Origin: Moringa oleifera | Lineage: Eukaryota > Streptophyta > Magnoliopsida > Brassicales > Moringaceae | Reading direction: 5' to 3' | Length of the DNA: 64,000 nt | Assembly (NCBI GenBank): GCA_021397835.1 | Contig: JAJFZO010000345.1 | Location: 1,054,001-1,118,000, forward strand | In this document: positions 36,534-47,024 of the stretch, piece after piece | Layout of the letters: each line of letters opens with the position of its first letter | How positions within the stretch are numbered: position 1 is the first letter of the stretch | Notes under the pieces: model-generated | Database searches by the model: none | What the model saw: the letters and a program-made list of their open reading frames with translations, nothing else | What the model was told of the DNA's origin: nothing | Position numbers and translations under genes: made by a program

Positions 36534-37809
36534 TCACTGGTAGTACATAACCTGCTGGGCTGCAGCAACATTATGAAACCCACCATCATATATTGCCTGC
36601 TTGCTCCAACAGCACCTACTCCCATTGGGGCCTGCTTCAGAGGATGTTGTCCCTGCATAAGGACATGGACGCCACCCATCTTGCTCATGGCTAGTTTTCT
36701 TTCGTATGCTAAGAGGTCAGTGGCTGAAAGCCCTGGTAACAGTGCAGCAGTAGGGGGAGAAAGTGGGTTTGAACTTGTTCCATGTGGGGTAGGCTTGCTG
36801 CCCCAAGAGCACTACAATCACAAAAAAGAAAACATAGACCTCACATCAATGCATAAATATATACGAACATGAAAACAATTGCCAAACTTTATTATATAAT
36901 CGAGGAGTTGACACTCTTTTAGTACTTACGCATATAAGTTGCACAAGCAACAAAAACTATATCTTAAGTTGTTTGCCATACATAAATGACTGGGAATTTC
37001 CTATTTGAATTGCCAGAGCTGTCTCAGCATGAGTGCTGTATCTCACAAAACCGAAACCTTTGTCTTTCTGAACTCGAACCTCCTCAATCACTTCGGCATC
37101 AAGGGCATGGAAGTGGCGATGAAGATCAAGCTGGGTAACCTGTAGAGTAGAAAAATGTAACAAGTTAAATTAGTTGTAAGTTCACCTCTGAGAAATGTGA
37201 CACTGGATAATCAGAAAAGTTTTTTCTATCCTTCCAAACTTTCAAACTGAAAAGTACGGATTCCAAAATTCATCTCTCTTTTTTGTCTCTAACACACGCA
37301 CACGCACACGCACACACACAATTGGGAAGAAAGTTGGTAGACAAGTGATGGTTTCCTAACTCTAGAGCAAGATTGCCAACATAAACAGTAGCGTACTCGG
37401 GATTGTTTTCAGGAGCCTCACTATTCGTTGTCTCTTTTTCATCTTCTGCACATGGAAGGTTACAAATATCAGCTCACTGATCAACAAGCTTTAGACCCAC
37501 AGACACATGCATATTTCAAGCTATTACACAACCATTTCATCCACACAAAGTAGAATCATAACATAGACTAACGAGATAAAAGCCAAAAAGAGTGCAATAC
37601 ATCTAAGGTATGGAAACAATCCACAAGAAATTTTTGATTTTCAATGTTTTAGAACGAGAAAATAATCATTCATAATACAATAGACGCACCTAATGAGCCA
37701 TTGGTCAGTTCCACCACACTTTTGGCATCAAAACTCTGCTTGTCCTCACTGGTTCCAGTACCTTTTGTTGCCCAGTTACATCGTATCTGTCTACTACCCA
37801 GCCACTTTC
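36534..37809 (-). pseudogene. UBP1: Captured 3' half of a UBP1-type RNA-binding protein gene
   Basis: Four exons are seen on the minus strand. Exon A, 37809-37690: end of RRM2, [18 protein letters not shown], then VELTNGS, with TTAG acceptor and GT donor. Exon B, about 37445-37361: KETTNSEAPENNPEYATVYV, the start of RRM3. Exon C, 37139 to about 36963: [12 protein letters not shown]...[17 protein letters not shown]. Exon D, 36811-36534: [29 protein letters not shown] and the C-terminal part up to TGA. The order and content match plant oligouridylate-binding protein 1 (TIA-1-like, three RRMs, nuclear pre-mRNA binding and stress granules). Introns are kept, so DNA, not cDNA, was copied. Damage: a lost base at the exon B donor, AT instead of GT after exon C, and a one-base deletion near the C-terminus. 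It lies antisense to the transposase genes of element 2. Confidence 0.88.
37290..37320. repeat. (CA)n/(CACG) microsatellite in captured intron
   Basis: ACACACGCACACGCACACGCACACACACA lies in the UBP1 intron between exons B and C of the captured fragment. It is short and impure. Confidence 0.9.
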
Positions 37810-37899
37810 CTAACAAGAGAAAATATGTGCTGCTAAAACTTTGTGAAAACTGTAGTAGTAGCCATGAATGTGGAGTGATAATGATTTCAAATTCTCTTA

Positions 37900-38030
37900 C
37901 ACATGCATATCAGACAAGTGATGATTTTAAATTCTCTGGCTTTCAACGCCAGTTATATCAGAATTGGTATTGAAGGCTAGAGAATTTGAACCTTCAATGC
38001 CAGTTATGGAATAACTGACGTTGAAGGATA
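37900..38030. repeat. Second small block of palindromic repeats
   Basis: Two units of the same form as the subterminal repeats (TTCAACGCCAGTTA...TATTGAAGG and TTCAATGCCAGTTA...GACGTTGAAGG) lie at the side of the UBP1 fragment away from the left terminus. They place the captured DNA inside, rather than outside, the subterminal repeat zone. Confidence 0.75.
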
Positions 38031-38094
38031 TGTTACCTTGCCTTTTAAGGTTGGGATCCTAAATTGTTTTCCAGAGCCCGCCATAACATCCCGC

Positions 38095-38605
38095 AAAATT
38101 TTTCCTCTCTAAGTCAGAATTCTCCTCTTCACAGACTGTCCAGAAGCAGCTGCACAGCCAGCCATCCATTCTCCTGTCTGTTGTTTGTCCAGAAGCAGCT
38201 GGAGTAACTGTTGGCAGCCTTTTTGGCCCTTTTTTTTTGTTCTCTATCCAGAAGCAGCTGCACAGCCAGCCATTGTCCGGCCATTCTCTTATCTACTGTC
38301 CATCAAGAAGCAGCTGGGGTAGTTACTGGGAGCCTTTTCGACCCTCTCTTTTTTGGTCTCTTTCCAGAAGTAGCTTCACAGCAAGCCTTTCTTCGACCAT
38401 TCTCTTGTCTGTTGTCCGTCTAAAAGTAGCTAAGGTAGCTGTTGGCAGCCTTTTCGACCCTCTCTTTTTGGTCTCTGTCCAGAAGCAGCTGCACAGCCAG
38501 CCATTTTCCTGTCTGCTGTCCATCCAAAAGCAGCTGGGGTAGCTGCTGGCAACCTTTTTGATCCTCTCCTCTTTGTTCTCTGTCCAGAAGTAGGTAGATG
38601 AATTT
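38095..38605. repeat. Tandem repeat of about 115-125 bp, about 4 copies
   Basis: Units contain CCAGAAGCAGCTGCACAGCC, CATTCTCYTGTCTGTTGTCC, AAGCAGCTGGGGTAGCTG and GCAGCCTTTTCGACCCTCTC. A related array in reverse orientation occupies 63650-64000 in element 3, so the repeat belongs to this CACTA family and not to the captured gene. Several overlapping frames on both strands here (38211-38680) are repeat artefacts. Confidence 0.85.
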
Positions 38606-39271
38606 ATATTTTGAGAAGGTTTTTATTAAGTATGTTAGGTGAATTGTTATTAATTGATGAAATTTGAGTTTTTTTTTCATTAATATATTTTGATGAACAT
38701 ATTTGATATGAATGGATATATATTGATATATTTATTATTTCATAATTATTAAGATTTTTAAATTAATTAATAAATTAATCTAAATGTTAATTAGATGAAT
38801 TTATATTTTGATAAATTAATTATATATTAAGTGTAGAGGAATTTATGTTTGAATTAATTTTTTTACGTAAGATTAATTAGTATATTTTGTCAAATTTAAT
38901 TATATTGATTTCATTGTTTAAATAGATAATTAATTAATTATATGCTTGTTATATAAACCATTAAATGTTATTTAAATTTTAATCAATTAAGTGCTTATAT
39001 AGTAAATTAGATGTTAATTAAATATTGACTATATCTTAATTAACTAAATAATTATTAATTATGTATTTAAATTTTAATTAATAAATTTGATGCTTGTAAA
39101 GTAAATAATAACTATTATTTAAATTTGAATTAATTTAATAGTTAGTTAATTAGATGCTTTCATTAACCTTTTGTATTAATTAATTAAATAGTTATTAATC
39201 GTTTATTTAAATTTCACTTAGTATATTAGATGCTTGAAAAGTAAATAATTAAATGTCTTTTAAATTTCAAA
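38606..39271. other. AT-rich leader before TNP2 of element 2
   Basis: Very AT-rich DNA with repeated words TTAATTAGATGC and GTAAATAATTAAATG. The corresponding reverse sequence lies at 62631-63530 in element 3. It probably contains the TNP2 promoter, but no clear box can be separated from the AT background. Confidence 0.5.
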
Positions 39272-42200
39272 ATGGATAAAACTTGGATGTTTACTGATAG
39301 GAGATCAGAGGCATATGATGTAGGGGTAAATAACTTTTTAGATTATGCTGTTCAGAATAGTGATAACCCTGAATTAATTTGGTGTCCATGTATTAAATGT
39401 GGCAACATGAAGCGTCATACCCCATATGAGATACGGAATCATTTATATGTATATGGAGTTGATAGCAACTATCAAAACTGGATATGGCACGGAGAAACCA
39501 GTATTGCGGGGTCTTCTACTAGTAAGAATGCTAAAGTTGTTAAGGAGTATAACACATCGAAGAAGTTGATAACACTGTAGAAATGGTACAAAAGGCATTT
39601 ACAGAGTATGATAGTAATCCTAACCACTTTGAAAGATTACTTTGTGATGTTGAGAAACCTCTGTATTCTGGAGCAGTGAAGTTTACTAAATTATGTGCTC
39701 TAGTTAAATTGTATAATTTGAAGGCAAAATATGGTTGGTCTGATCAACTTCAATGATCTTTTAAATTTGATTGCTGAAATATTGCCTGATAATAATGAAA
39801 TGCCTACATCCATGTATGATGCCAAGAAAACATTGAATGCATTAGGCATGGAGTATCAAAAATTCATGCCTGTCCAAATGATTACATATTATATCGAAAG
39901 GAGTTTCAGGATGACATTCAATGTCCAACTTGTGGACTTTTAAGATGAAAGGTAATGAAAAACGGTAACAAAATAAAGATTGGTGTGCTTGCTAAGGTGT
40001 TGTGATATTTTTCACCAATACCAAGATTTAGAAGAATGTTCAAAAGTTTTGAAATATCAAAACACCTTACATGGCATTCAAATAAAAGGGAAATTGATGG
40101 TTAGTTGAGGCATCCATCGGATACACCATCATGGAAATTGGTTGACTACATGTGGCCAGAGTTTGTTTCAAAGCCAAGAAACTTAAGGCTTGCTATATCA
40201 GCAGATGGGATTAATCCACATAGTATATTGAGTAGTCGATATAGTTGTTGGCCAGTGATTATGATGAACTATAATTTACCACCATGGTTAACAATGAAGA
40301 GAAAGTTCATGATGTTGACATTACTAATATCAAGTCCTAAACAACCTGGTAATGATATCAATGTCTACTTGGCTCCACTTATAGAAGACTTAAAAATGTT
40401 ATGGGACATAGGTGTAAAAGTACATGATGCGTACAGTAATGAGTCATTCAACTTGAAAGCTATTTTGTTATGGACAATCAATGATTTTCCTGCATATGAT
40501 AATTTATTTGGTTGCACTGTTAAAGGGTATTATGCTTGTCTTATCTGTGCTGAGAACACCCAAGCTAGTCACTTAAACTATAGTAAAAAGATGTCATATG
40601 TTGGACACAAGAGATCCTTACCACGGCATCATCCTTACCACAGACAAAAAAAGGCCTTCAATGGTGAACAAGAATTCAGAATTGCTCCCCAACCATTAAG
40701 CAGTGAAGAAGTCTTTCACAAAGTTCAATGTTTAGTAAATTCATGGGGAAAGTCGAAGAAACGAAGTACAATGGGTAAAGAAGATGTTATTACACAGTGA
40801 TGGAAAAAGAGGTCGATTCTTTTTTACTTACCACATTAGAAGTCCATGCATATCAGACATATTCTAGATGTCATGTACATTGAAAAGAATATTTGTGAAG
40901 TCTTCTTGGGACAGCAATTGATATTCTAGGAAAATCTAAAGATGGATTGGCTTCAAGAATGGGTTTGAAAGACATGGGATTAAGGTCTGAGTTGGAACCA
41001 TAAGTTTGTGGTAATTGTACATTTCTACCACTTGCATGCTACACTTTATCTAGGGAAGAAAAAAAATATTTTGTAAAGTTTTCAGTGAGATTAAGGTTCC
41101 AGATGAGTATTCTTTGAACATCAGAAATCTAGTATCCATAGACGACTTGAAACTATATGGGTTGAAGTCGCATGATTATCACATCCTAATGCAACAACTT
41201 TTACCTATTGCTTTACGAGGTGTACTACCTAAACATGTTAGATATACTCTCATTAGACTTTGTGTGTTCTTCAATTTGTTATGCCAAAAGGTGGTGGATG
41301 TGTCAAAGTTAGATGGAATTTAAAACGAACTTGTCACAGCACTTTGTTTGCTTGAGAAGTACTTTCCTCCCAGCTTTTTTGATATTATGGTCCACCTCAC
41401 TGTTCATCTTATCAAAGAAGTAAAATTATGTGGTCCCATATATTTACGATGGATGTACCCATTTGAAAGATACATGAAAGTGTTAAAGGGTTATGTTCGA
41501 AATCGTAATAGACCTAAGGGTAGTATTGTTGAGTCGTACATTGCAGAAGATGCATTAGAATTCTGCATTGACTATTTATCTGGTATGGATATTATTGGAA
41601 TTCCCCCATGAAAGAATGTATTTGGTCATTCAACTCGGAATGGAAAAGCTCTAACTAGTGGAACTTTTGAGAAAGCTGATAATGTCCTCCTTCATCAAGC
41701 GCACTTGTATGTTTTGATGAATATGAGTGAAGTTCAACCATATATAAGGTAATTAAAATTTATGACTTATAGTTTATTATTATATGAAATAATATTTGAA
41801 TTATTGTTTGATGATTTATTCTTAACATGTAGTGAGTATTTAAATCAGTTAATGATTGACAATTCTATCAAGTTAAAACTACTCAAATGGTTACATGACG
41901 AACAAAATTGAACCTTAAGTAATTGACGGGTAAGAATACTTATTGTTATCTAAACATTAAATTTATTTTTTAATATGGTTCATCTAATATATGTTATGAT
42001 ACAGATTGAGAATGAACTTTTATTATACAATCATAATGTTTTATCAACACTACGATGGCTTGCCCATGGTCCTCGTTCTACAATAATCAAGTATCCTGGA
42101 TATATCATCAATGGTTGTCACTTTTACACGAAGCAACGAGATAATTCAAGGATCCATCAAAATAGTGGTGTCACTCTAGTTGCCAACAGCATGCAAATCT

Positions 42201-42640
42201 CCAGTGCTAAGGATAAAAATCCAATATATGGTGATTTGTCATTCTATGGAGTTATACAAGAAATATGGGAACTAGATTATACAACGTTCAGAGTTCCAGT
42301 TTTCAAATGTGATTGGATTGAGAATAGTAGCGGTGTTAAAGTTGATGATCTAGGAGTTGTGCTAGTTGATCTCAATCGAATTGGATATAGGAATGATTAG
42401 TTTATATTGGCTTCACAAGCAAGACAAGTATTTTACATTGAAGATCCAATTGATGCCAAATGGTCTATAGTACTGTCAACATCTCCATAAGACTATGATG
42501 AAGATGATAATTTGTGCGATATTAGTATGGAGCACATGTCTTTTTGTAATAATTTGCCACCTGCTGATTTATTTGACCAAATGGATGAGCATCATCTTAC
42601 ATATGCTTGAGACAATGATGAAGGATTGTTAGTTTAAGTA
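39272..42640 (+). pseudogene. CACTA TNP2 transposase (element 2)
   Basis: The start is ATG 39272 (MDKTWMFTDRRSEAYDVGV). Domains in order: the transposase-associated domain with CPCIKCGN (39272-39580); linker 39600-39950; the TNP2 catalytic region 40105-40800 with RNLRLAISADGINPHS, the WTINDFPAYDNLFGCTVKG block and the CLIC cluster; the segment 40810-41323 with IEKNI- and LKSHDYHILMQQLLPIALRG; DUF4218 at 41348-41611 with FFDIMVHLTVHLIKEVK and WMYPFERYMKVLKG; and DUF4216 at 41975-42400 with LRWLAHGPRSTIIKYPGYII. Stops or frameshifts occur near 39576, 39750, 39940, 40100, 40920 and 42400. It is clearly more intact than the copy in element 1 and closely similar to the copy in element 3. Confidence 0.92.
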
Positions 42641-42786
42641 TTTTTAAAGGTAGTAATCAATTGCCTCATGTGTCAAAGTTATTGTGTTTTTTTATAATTT
42701 TATTTTATTTTTTTTAATTTTATCATGTTATATCATGTTTTGCATATATGATGCTAACCATATGTTGTTATTGTTTATAGATTTGA

Positions 42787-44592
42787 TGGATCCTTCTGAA
42801 CACTCAAGTGAAGGCTTTCAAGGGCCCAAAAAACGTGGTATCATCAGCATGCCTAAGATAATTAAGAGTCGTGCTTCCGGAGTTAAGCTCACGATCGAGG
42901 TAAGTGATAAAGGTCAACCAATTGGGAGGAATGGCATCTGGTTCAATAGCTACATTGAGGTGGTGGTACGTAATACGATGCCTATAAATATCGTGAATTG
43001 ACACTCAGTAAGCATTGAAATAAAAAATAAGATTTGGGAGACAATATTAGTAAGTTAAATGAAACACAATGTGGTATTGCTTTTCAATTTGTTTATTGCT
43101 AATTAATTTGACTTGCACCAATCCACTTTTTTATAATATGTTGTAGGAAACGTATGATATTAATACGAGCATGAAATGGTACGTACTTCAGTCTGCTGCA
43201 AACACATGAAGGAACTTCAAGACCAATCATACATCAAAGCACATATTCCCTCACATTGATGACTTAGAATTTCTATCATTTCCACCTGAAGAATATAACA
43301 GTGTTATAGATGTTGGAGTGTGGCAGGAATTTATGAACTCTCGTATAACAGAAGAGTTTCAGGTATATATTTATAGTTAGTAAAGTTTTTGTTTATACAA
43401 GTATCTCCAAATGTTGATGTGTATTGATCTTACAGCAAAAGAGACAAATAGTAAAAGAGAAAAAAAAGAAGAATGTGTACGATCATCATCTATCTAGAAA
43501 GGGATTTGCGGGGCTGGAGAGTGAACTTGTAAGTTTTTTTTTTTCATTTATTATGTTTATAATTGATAATATATTCATTTGGTAGTACGTTTTAAAATCT
43601 AACATGTTCACTCTTTATGTTAAAAAAAGAAACAAGCATTCGGTAGCGATGCTCAAATTGATCGTGCCTTATTGTGGAAGGCTTCACAACATAATGAAAA
43701 GGGAGAATATGTGAATGATGCGAGCCGACTGTGTGGGAAAAGAATTGTAAGTGTAGTTCAACTTTTTTCTAGCATTTATAGTAATAAATTTCATGTTTAT
43801 TGATTAATTTTATTATAACATTGTACGATAAGTTGATGACACAGAGCACACAGGGTAAATTTATAAACTTCGGTCTAGAAGATGTATTGACGAAAGCTCT
43901 TGGTACACCTGAGCACCCCGGACGAATTAGAGGTCAAGGATCTGGGGTAACTATCACATCTTATTTTGGGAAGCCTAAAAAGTTGAATGTGCCTCAAGGT
44001 ATGCAATTAGATCAACAACAATTGATAGAGATGATAAGGTGGTTCACAGAGCACAAAGAAGTTTTGACAAACATTGTTGCGAACAAAAATGATGATGTCC
44101 AGCAAGAAAAATCTATAATGCAATTTCGTTCGAGTAATGCTAGCAACAATATAACTGGATTATTGGAGGAAGAAGAATATCCAAAACTTCAATCATCTAT
44201 GCTAGTCACACCACCAGCACCTGCACCTACACTGACACCACATGACAACAAAGTATGTTACATGTTATTCATAGTAGATGTGATATTAATAATATTACGA
44301 ACGTAACTTCTGTTTTTTTAGATCAGTATAGTGTGAGCCATGCCATATGTTCATCCCGTCATCAGACTACATAGTGGCAAGTGGGGTTATCTTCATGGAT
44401 TATATCCTAATCAGATCATCCACGGGCGTCCATTATTTTTTGGTGATGCTCGAGTGACAGTGGAAGTAGCTATTCATGGTGATGCACAGTTGCCTCGTCC
44501 TTACCCAGACAATGGATTGACAAATATTTTTTTTTGCACTTGGTTTAGTTGTTGCTTAGCCTCGAGATTGGGTCATTGTTGGTACACATGAG
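42787..44592 (+). pseudogene. TNPA-like transposase gene of element 2
   Basis: Exons with canonical borders: about 42787-43000 (RGIISMPKIIKSRASGVKLT, DKGQPIGRNG); 43147-43362 (ETYDINTSMKWYVLQSAAN); 43436-43528 (QKRQIVKEKKKKNVYDHHLS); 43631-43746 (LLWKASQHNEKGEYVNDASR); about 43830-44252 (LEDVLTKALGTPEHPGRIRG); 44322-44592 (HSGKWGYLHGLYPNQIIHGR, GDARVTVEVAIHGDAQLP). The first exon corresponds to the conserved block of element 1's TNPA. The exon 44322-44592 resembles the segment that often precedes a Ulp1 domain in CACTA proteins. A stop follows QSAANT (43207-43209), another follows IVN, and a T-run frameshift occurs near 44530. It probably forms one transcription unit with the Ulp1 part. Confidence 0.75.
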
Positions 44593-44663
44593 GTAACGTT
44601 TTTGGTAATATATTTTATGAAGTCAACCTATTAATGTCAACTAAGTTTGCAAAATTTTTTCAG

Positions 44664-45897
44664 CTATCTACTATAAAGCAACAAGTTAAGTTGCTAGTTA
44701 AGAAAGCACCAACATTGACAAAACAACAGTCATCACAATAAGTATCTTCCGTTAGGCTACCACAAGGATTATAAAAGATGTATAATTATGTGAATAAGGT
44801 GATAGCACCTGATGAAGCAATACACATACCTTTTACTGAAGTCTTTGCTTCTGATGGACATGTATTTGTGGCTCGAGAAGATATCATGCAATTTTGTCAC
44901 ATGGAAGAGCTAAGTGTCACCATTATTCAAGCTTACATTATGTATATATGTCTTTTGAATTTTTATTTGGTTATTATTATTTGACTAGATCATATTTATA
45001 TTTTTCTTACTCTTTATTATTTTAGTAAACTTTATACAGATTTAGCTGCACTTGGCTTAAGAAAGTATTTTATATTTGCTGATCCGTCAACATTGTCATA
45101 TGGAATGTCTATAAGTATAGACACTCAAGCTCGTCACCTAGCCAATAGAATGATAGATCCATGTGACGAAGGAATAGTAAAATTTCCTTATAACTTGAGG
45201 TAAGTTATAATACTAGTTAAAATTATTAACAGTTTTGTTCAAAATATTTTTTGCATTTATTTTTCATAATGTAGGCAGCACTGGTTATTGGTGGTTGTTG
45301 AGCCTCGTAATTTTGTGTACAGTATTTTTGATCCTTTGAACCATGGTTCTCGTTAAGAACTAGATCAACTTATGTCCACGTAAGTGAAAATATTTTCATT
45401 TATGTTAGTACGTTTTTTTTCTTATTCTTAAGAATATTGATTATTTTCTATTGGTAGTTCTTTTAAATTATTTCAAGCTTTCAAAGAATCAAGCAATAGA
45501 CGCATTCTTAGGAGTATTCCTATTAAGGTATGTATATTTAAACCTATATGTGATGTTAGTTTTATTTATTTTGCAAAATATAACAATTATAAATTTTTAA
45601 TGCAGTGTCCACATCAGCCTTCAAATACTGAGTGTGGATATTATATTATGAAATTTTTAAGGGACATCATTGATAGACGTGATAGAAATATCCCGTATGC
45701 AAAAATGATAAGTTTTTAAGAATTTGCTTATGTAAATACTTAAGTAATTAATTGATGTGCTTATTAAAAATTTTAATTGGACTAACTTTTTTTTTAAAAT
45801 ATATTTAGTGGACATAGATACTTACACCCAATCGGATATCGATGAAGTTAAAAAGAAGGTTGGACAATTTCTTTGGAGTGCCATATTAGAAAGTTGA
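44664..45897 (+). pseudogene. Ulp1-like cysteine protease (C48) exons of element 2
   Basis: Exons are at 44664 to about 44941, 45026-45199, 45275-45378, 45468-45527, 45606 to about 45718, and 45819-45897, most with GT and AG borders. The SUMO/ubiquitin-like protease fold is recognisable: LGLRKYFIFADPS, then the His in QHWLLVVVEPRN, the Asp in IFDPLNHGSR, and the Cys in NTECGYYIMKFLRDI, so the H-D-C triad is retained. Plant CACTA elements often carry such a domain fused after TNPA-like sequence; its role in transposition is unknown. One stop lies directly after HGSR (45355). The frame ends at TGA 45895-45897. Confidence 0.8.
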
Positions 45898-46260
45898 ACC
45901 TTCAAGATTTTTGTACACATGATTATTATTGAATTTATATAGTTAAATTTTTAGGATTGTGTAATATTTTAATTAACTTATGTATTGTACATATAGAGTT
46001 TAATTATGACATCAAACTTTAGTTATCTTTTATTTTGTTTATCTCTTATTACTTTTTTGGATTAGATTATTTTGACTGTTTCCAAATATGAAATAAGTAA
46101 TGACGATCTCTTTTAGAATGGTATTGAAATGTATAACATAAAAATTTTGGTTGCATATTGTGAAGAATTGTATTGATGTATATGGATAATGTGGAAACAG
46201 GTTTTGGATAATTTGAATATATAAATTTTTTATTTATTTTGAAATAAATACAAAAAATAC
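45898..46260. other. 3' untranslated/AT-rich part of element 2
   Basis: No coding sequence. It separates the Ulp1 exons from the right subterminal repeats. Confidence 0.5.
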
Positions 46261-46515
46261 CTTTAATGACTTTTTAATGACAGTTTTATAGTAACGGTCA
46301 TTAAAAAGGCCCCTTTTAACGACAGTTCTATTGGAACTGTCATTAAAGGGTCACCCTTTTAACGACAGTTTCAATAGAACTATCATTAAAAGGTAATGCT
46401 TTCAATGACAGTTCAATAACTGTCATTAAAACTTTACATGAACAAAAATGACAGTTTTACAACTGTCATTAAAAATCATTTTTAATTGTCATTGAAGCTT
46501 TTATTTATAGTAGTG
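46261..46515. repeat. Right terminus and palindromic subterminal repeats of element 2
   Basis: Five units of the form AACGACAGTTCTATTGGAAC...TGTCATTAAAG, each an imperfect palindrome of 28-40 bases, lead to the terminus TTTATTTATAGTAGTG at 46515. The left end has about six units of the same type. The right-hand units are more uniform. Confidence 0.88.
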
Positions 46516-46518
46516 ATT

Positions 46519-46993
46519 CTTAACTTTGAAATATGTACATTAAATATGAATTATTTTTTTTTTTATGATGGTGAGATAAAATTGTACTCCACTAAAATTA
46601 AAAATAGATAATATGTATATAACTTAAAGCAATAATTGAACCAAAATAAAAATATTGATTAGGTCATTTTGATTTGAAATTTTTAGGAAAAATTAAACAA
46701 CTATAACAAATCACAAAAGGGACAATAAAAAGTCACTTAGGCATATATTAAGTGATGCAATACGATAGTTATTTATATTTTCTAAAACAGAAGAGGAATT
46801 TATGGACAAGTATGTATTAATCATTACTTTTTGTACGTTTATCATATTTTTCATTTTTTATTATTCGATTTATTGTATTTTTATTATATTTTTTTAAAAA
46901 ATCAATGCAAATCAAAATTTTAATTTTTTTATTATGTAAAAGATAAAAAAATATTTTTATTTAATAAAAATATTTGGTGTTTAACAAGTTATA

Positions 46994-47024
<31 letters not shown>

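Larger units (their letters stand above)
34248..46515 (+). mobile_element. CACTA (En/Spm) element 2, complete, 12,268 bp
   Basis: The left end reads CACTACTACAAAAATTATAA from 34248. The right end, read inward from 46515, is CACTACTATAAATAAAAG, so the first 12 bases match with one change. The trinucleotide ATT at 34245-34247 is repeated at 46516-46518, the 3-bp target duplication expected of CACTA elements. Inside are palindromic subterminal repeats at both ends, a GCA/CTG-rich block, an antisense UBP1 gene fragment, a tandem repeat, and then TNP2, TNPA-like and Ulp1-like genes on the plus strand. Premature stops are few for its size and most splice sites look good, so it may be fairly young but probably cannot move on its own. 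Confidence 0.93.

Noticed and set aside
38211..38680. Several frames on both strands in the tandem repeat
   Set aside because: They repeat with the array and shift frame between units; no homology.
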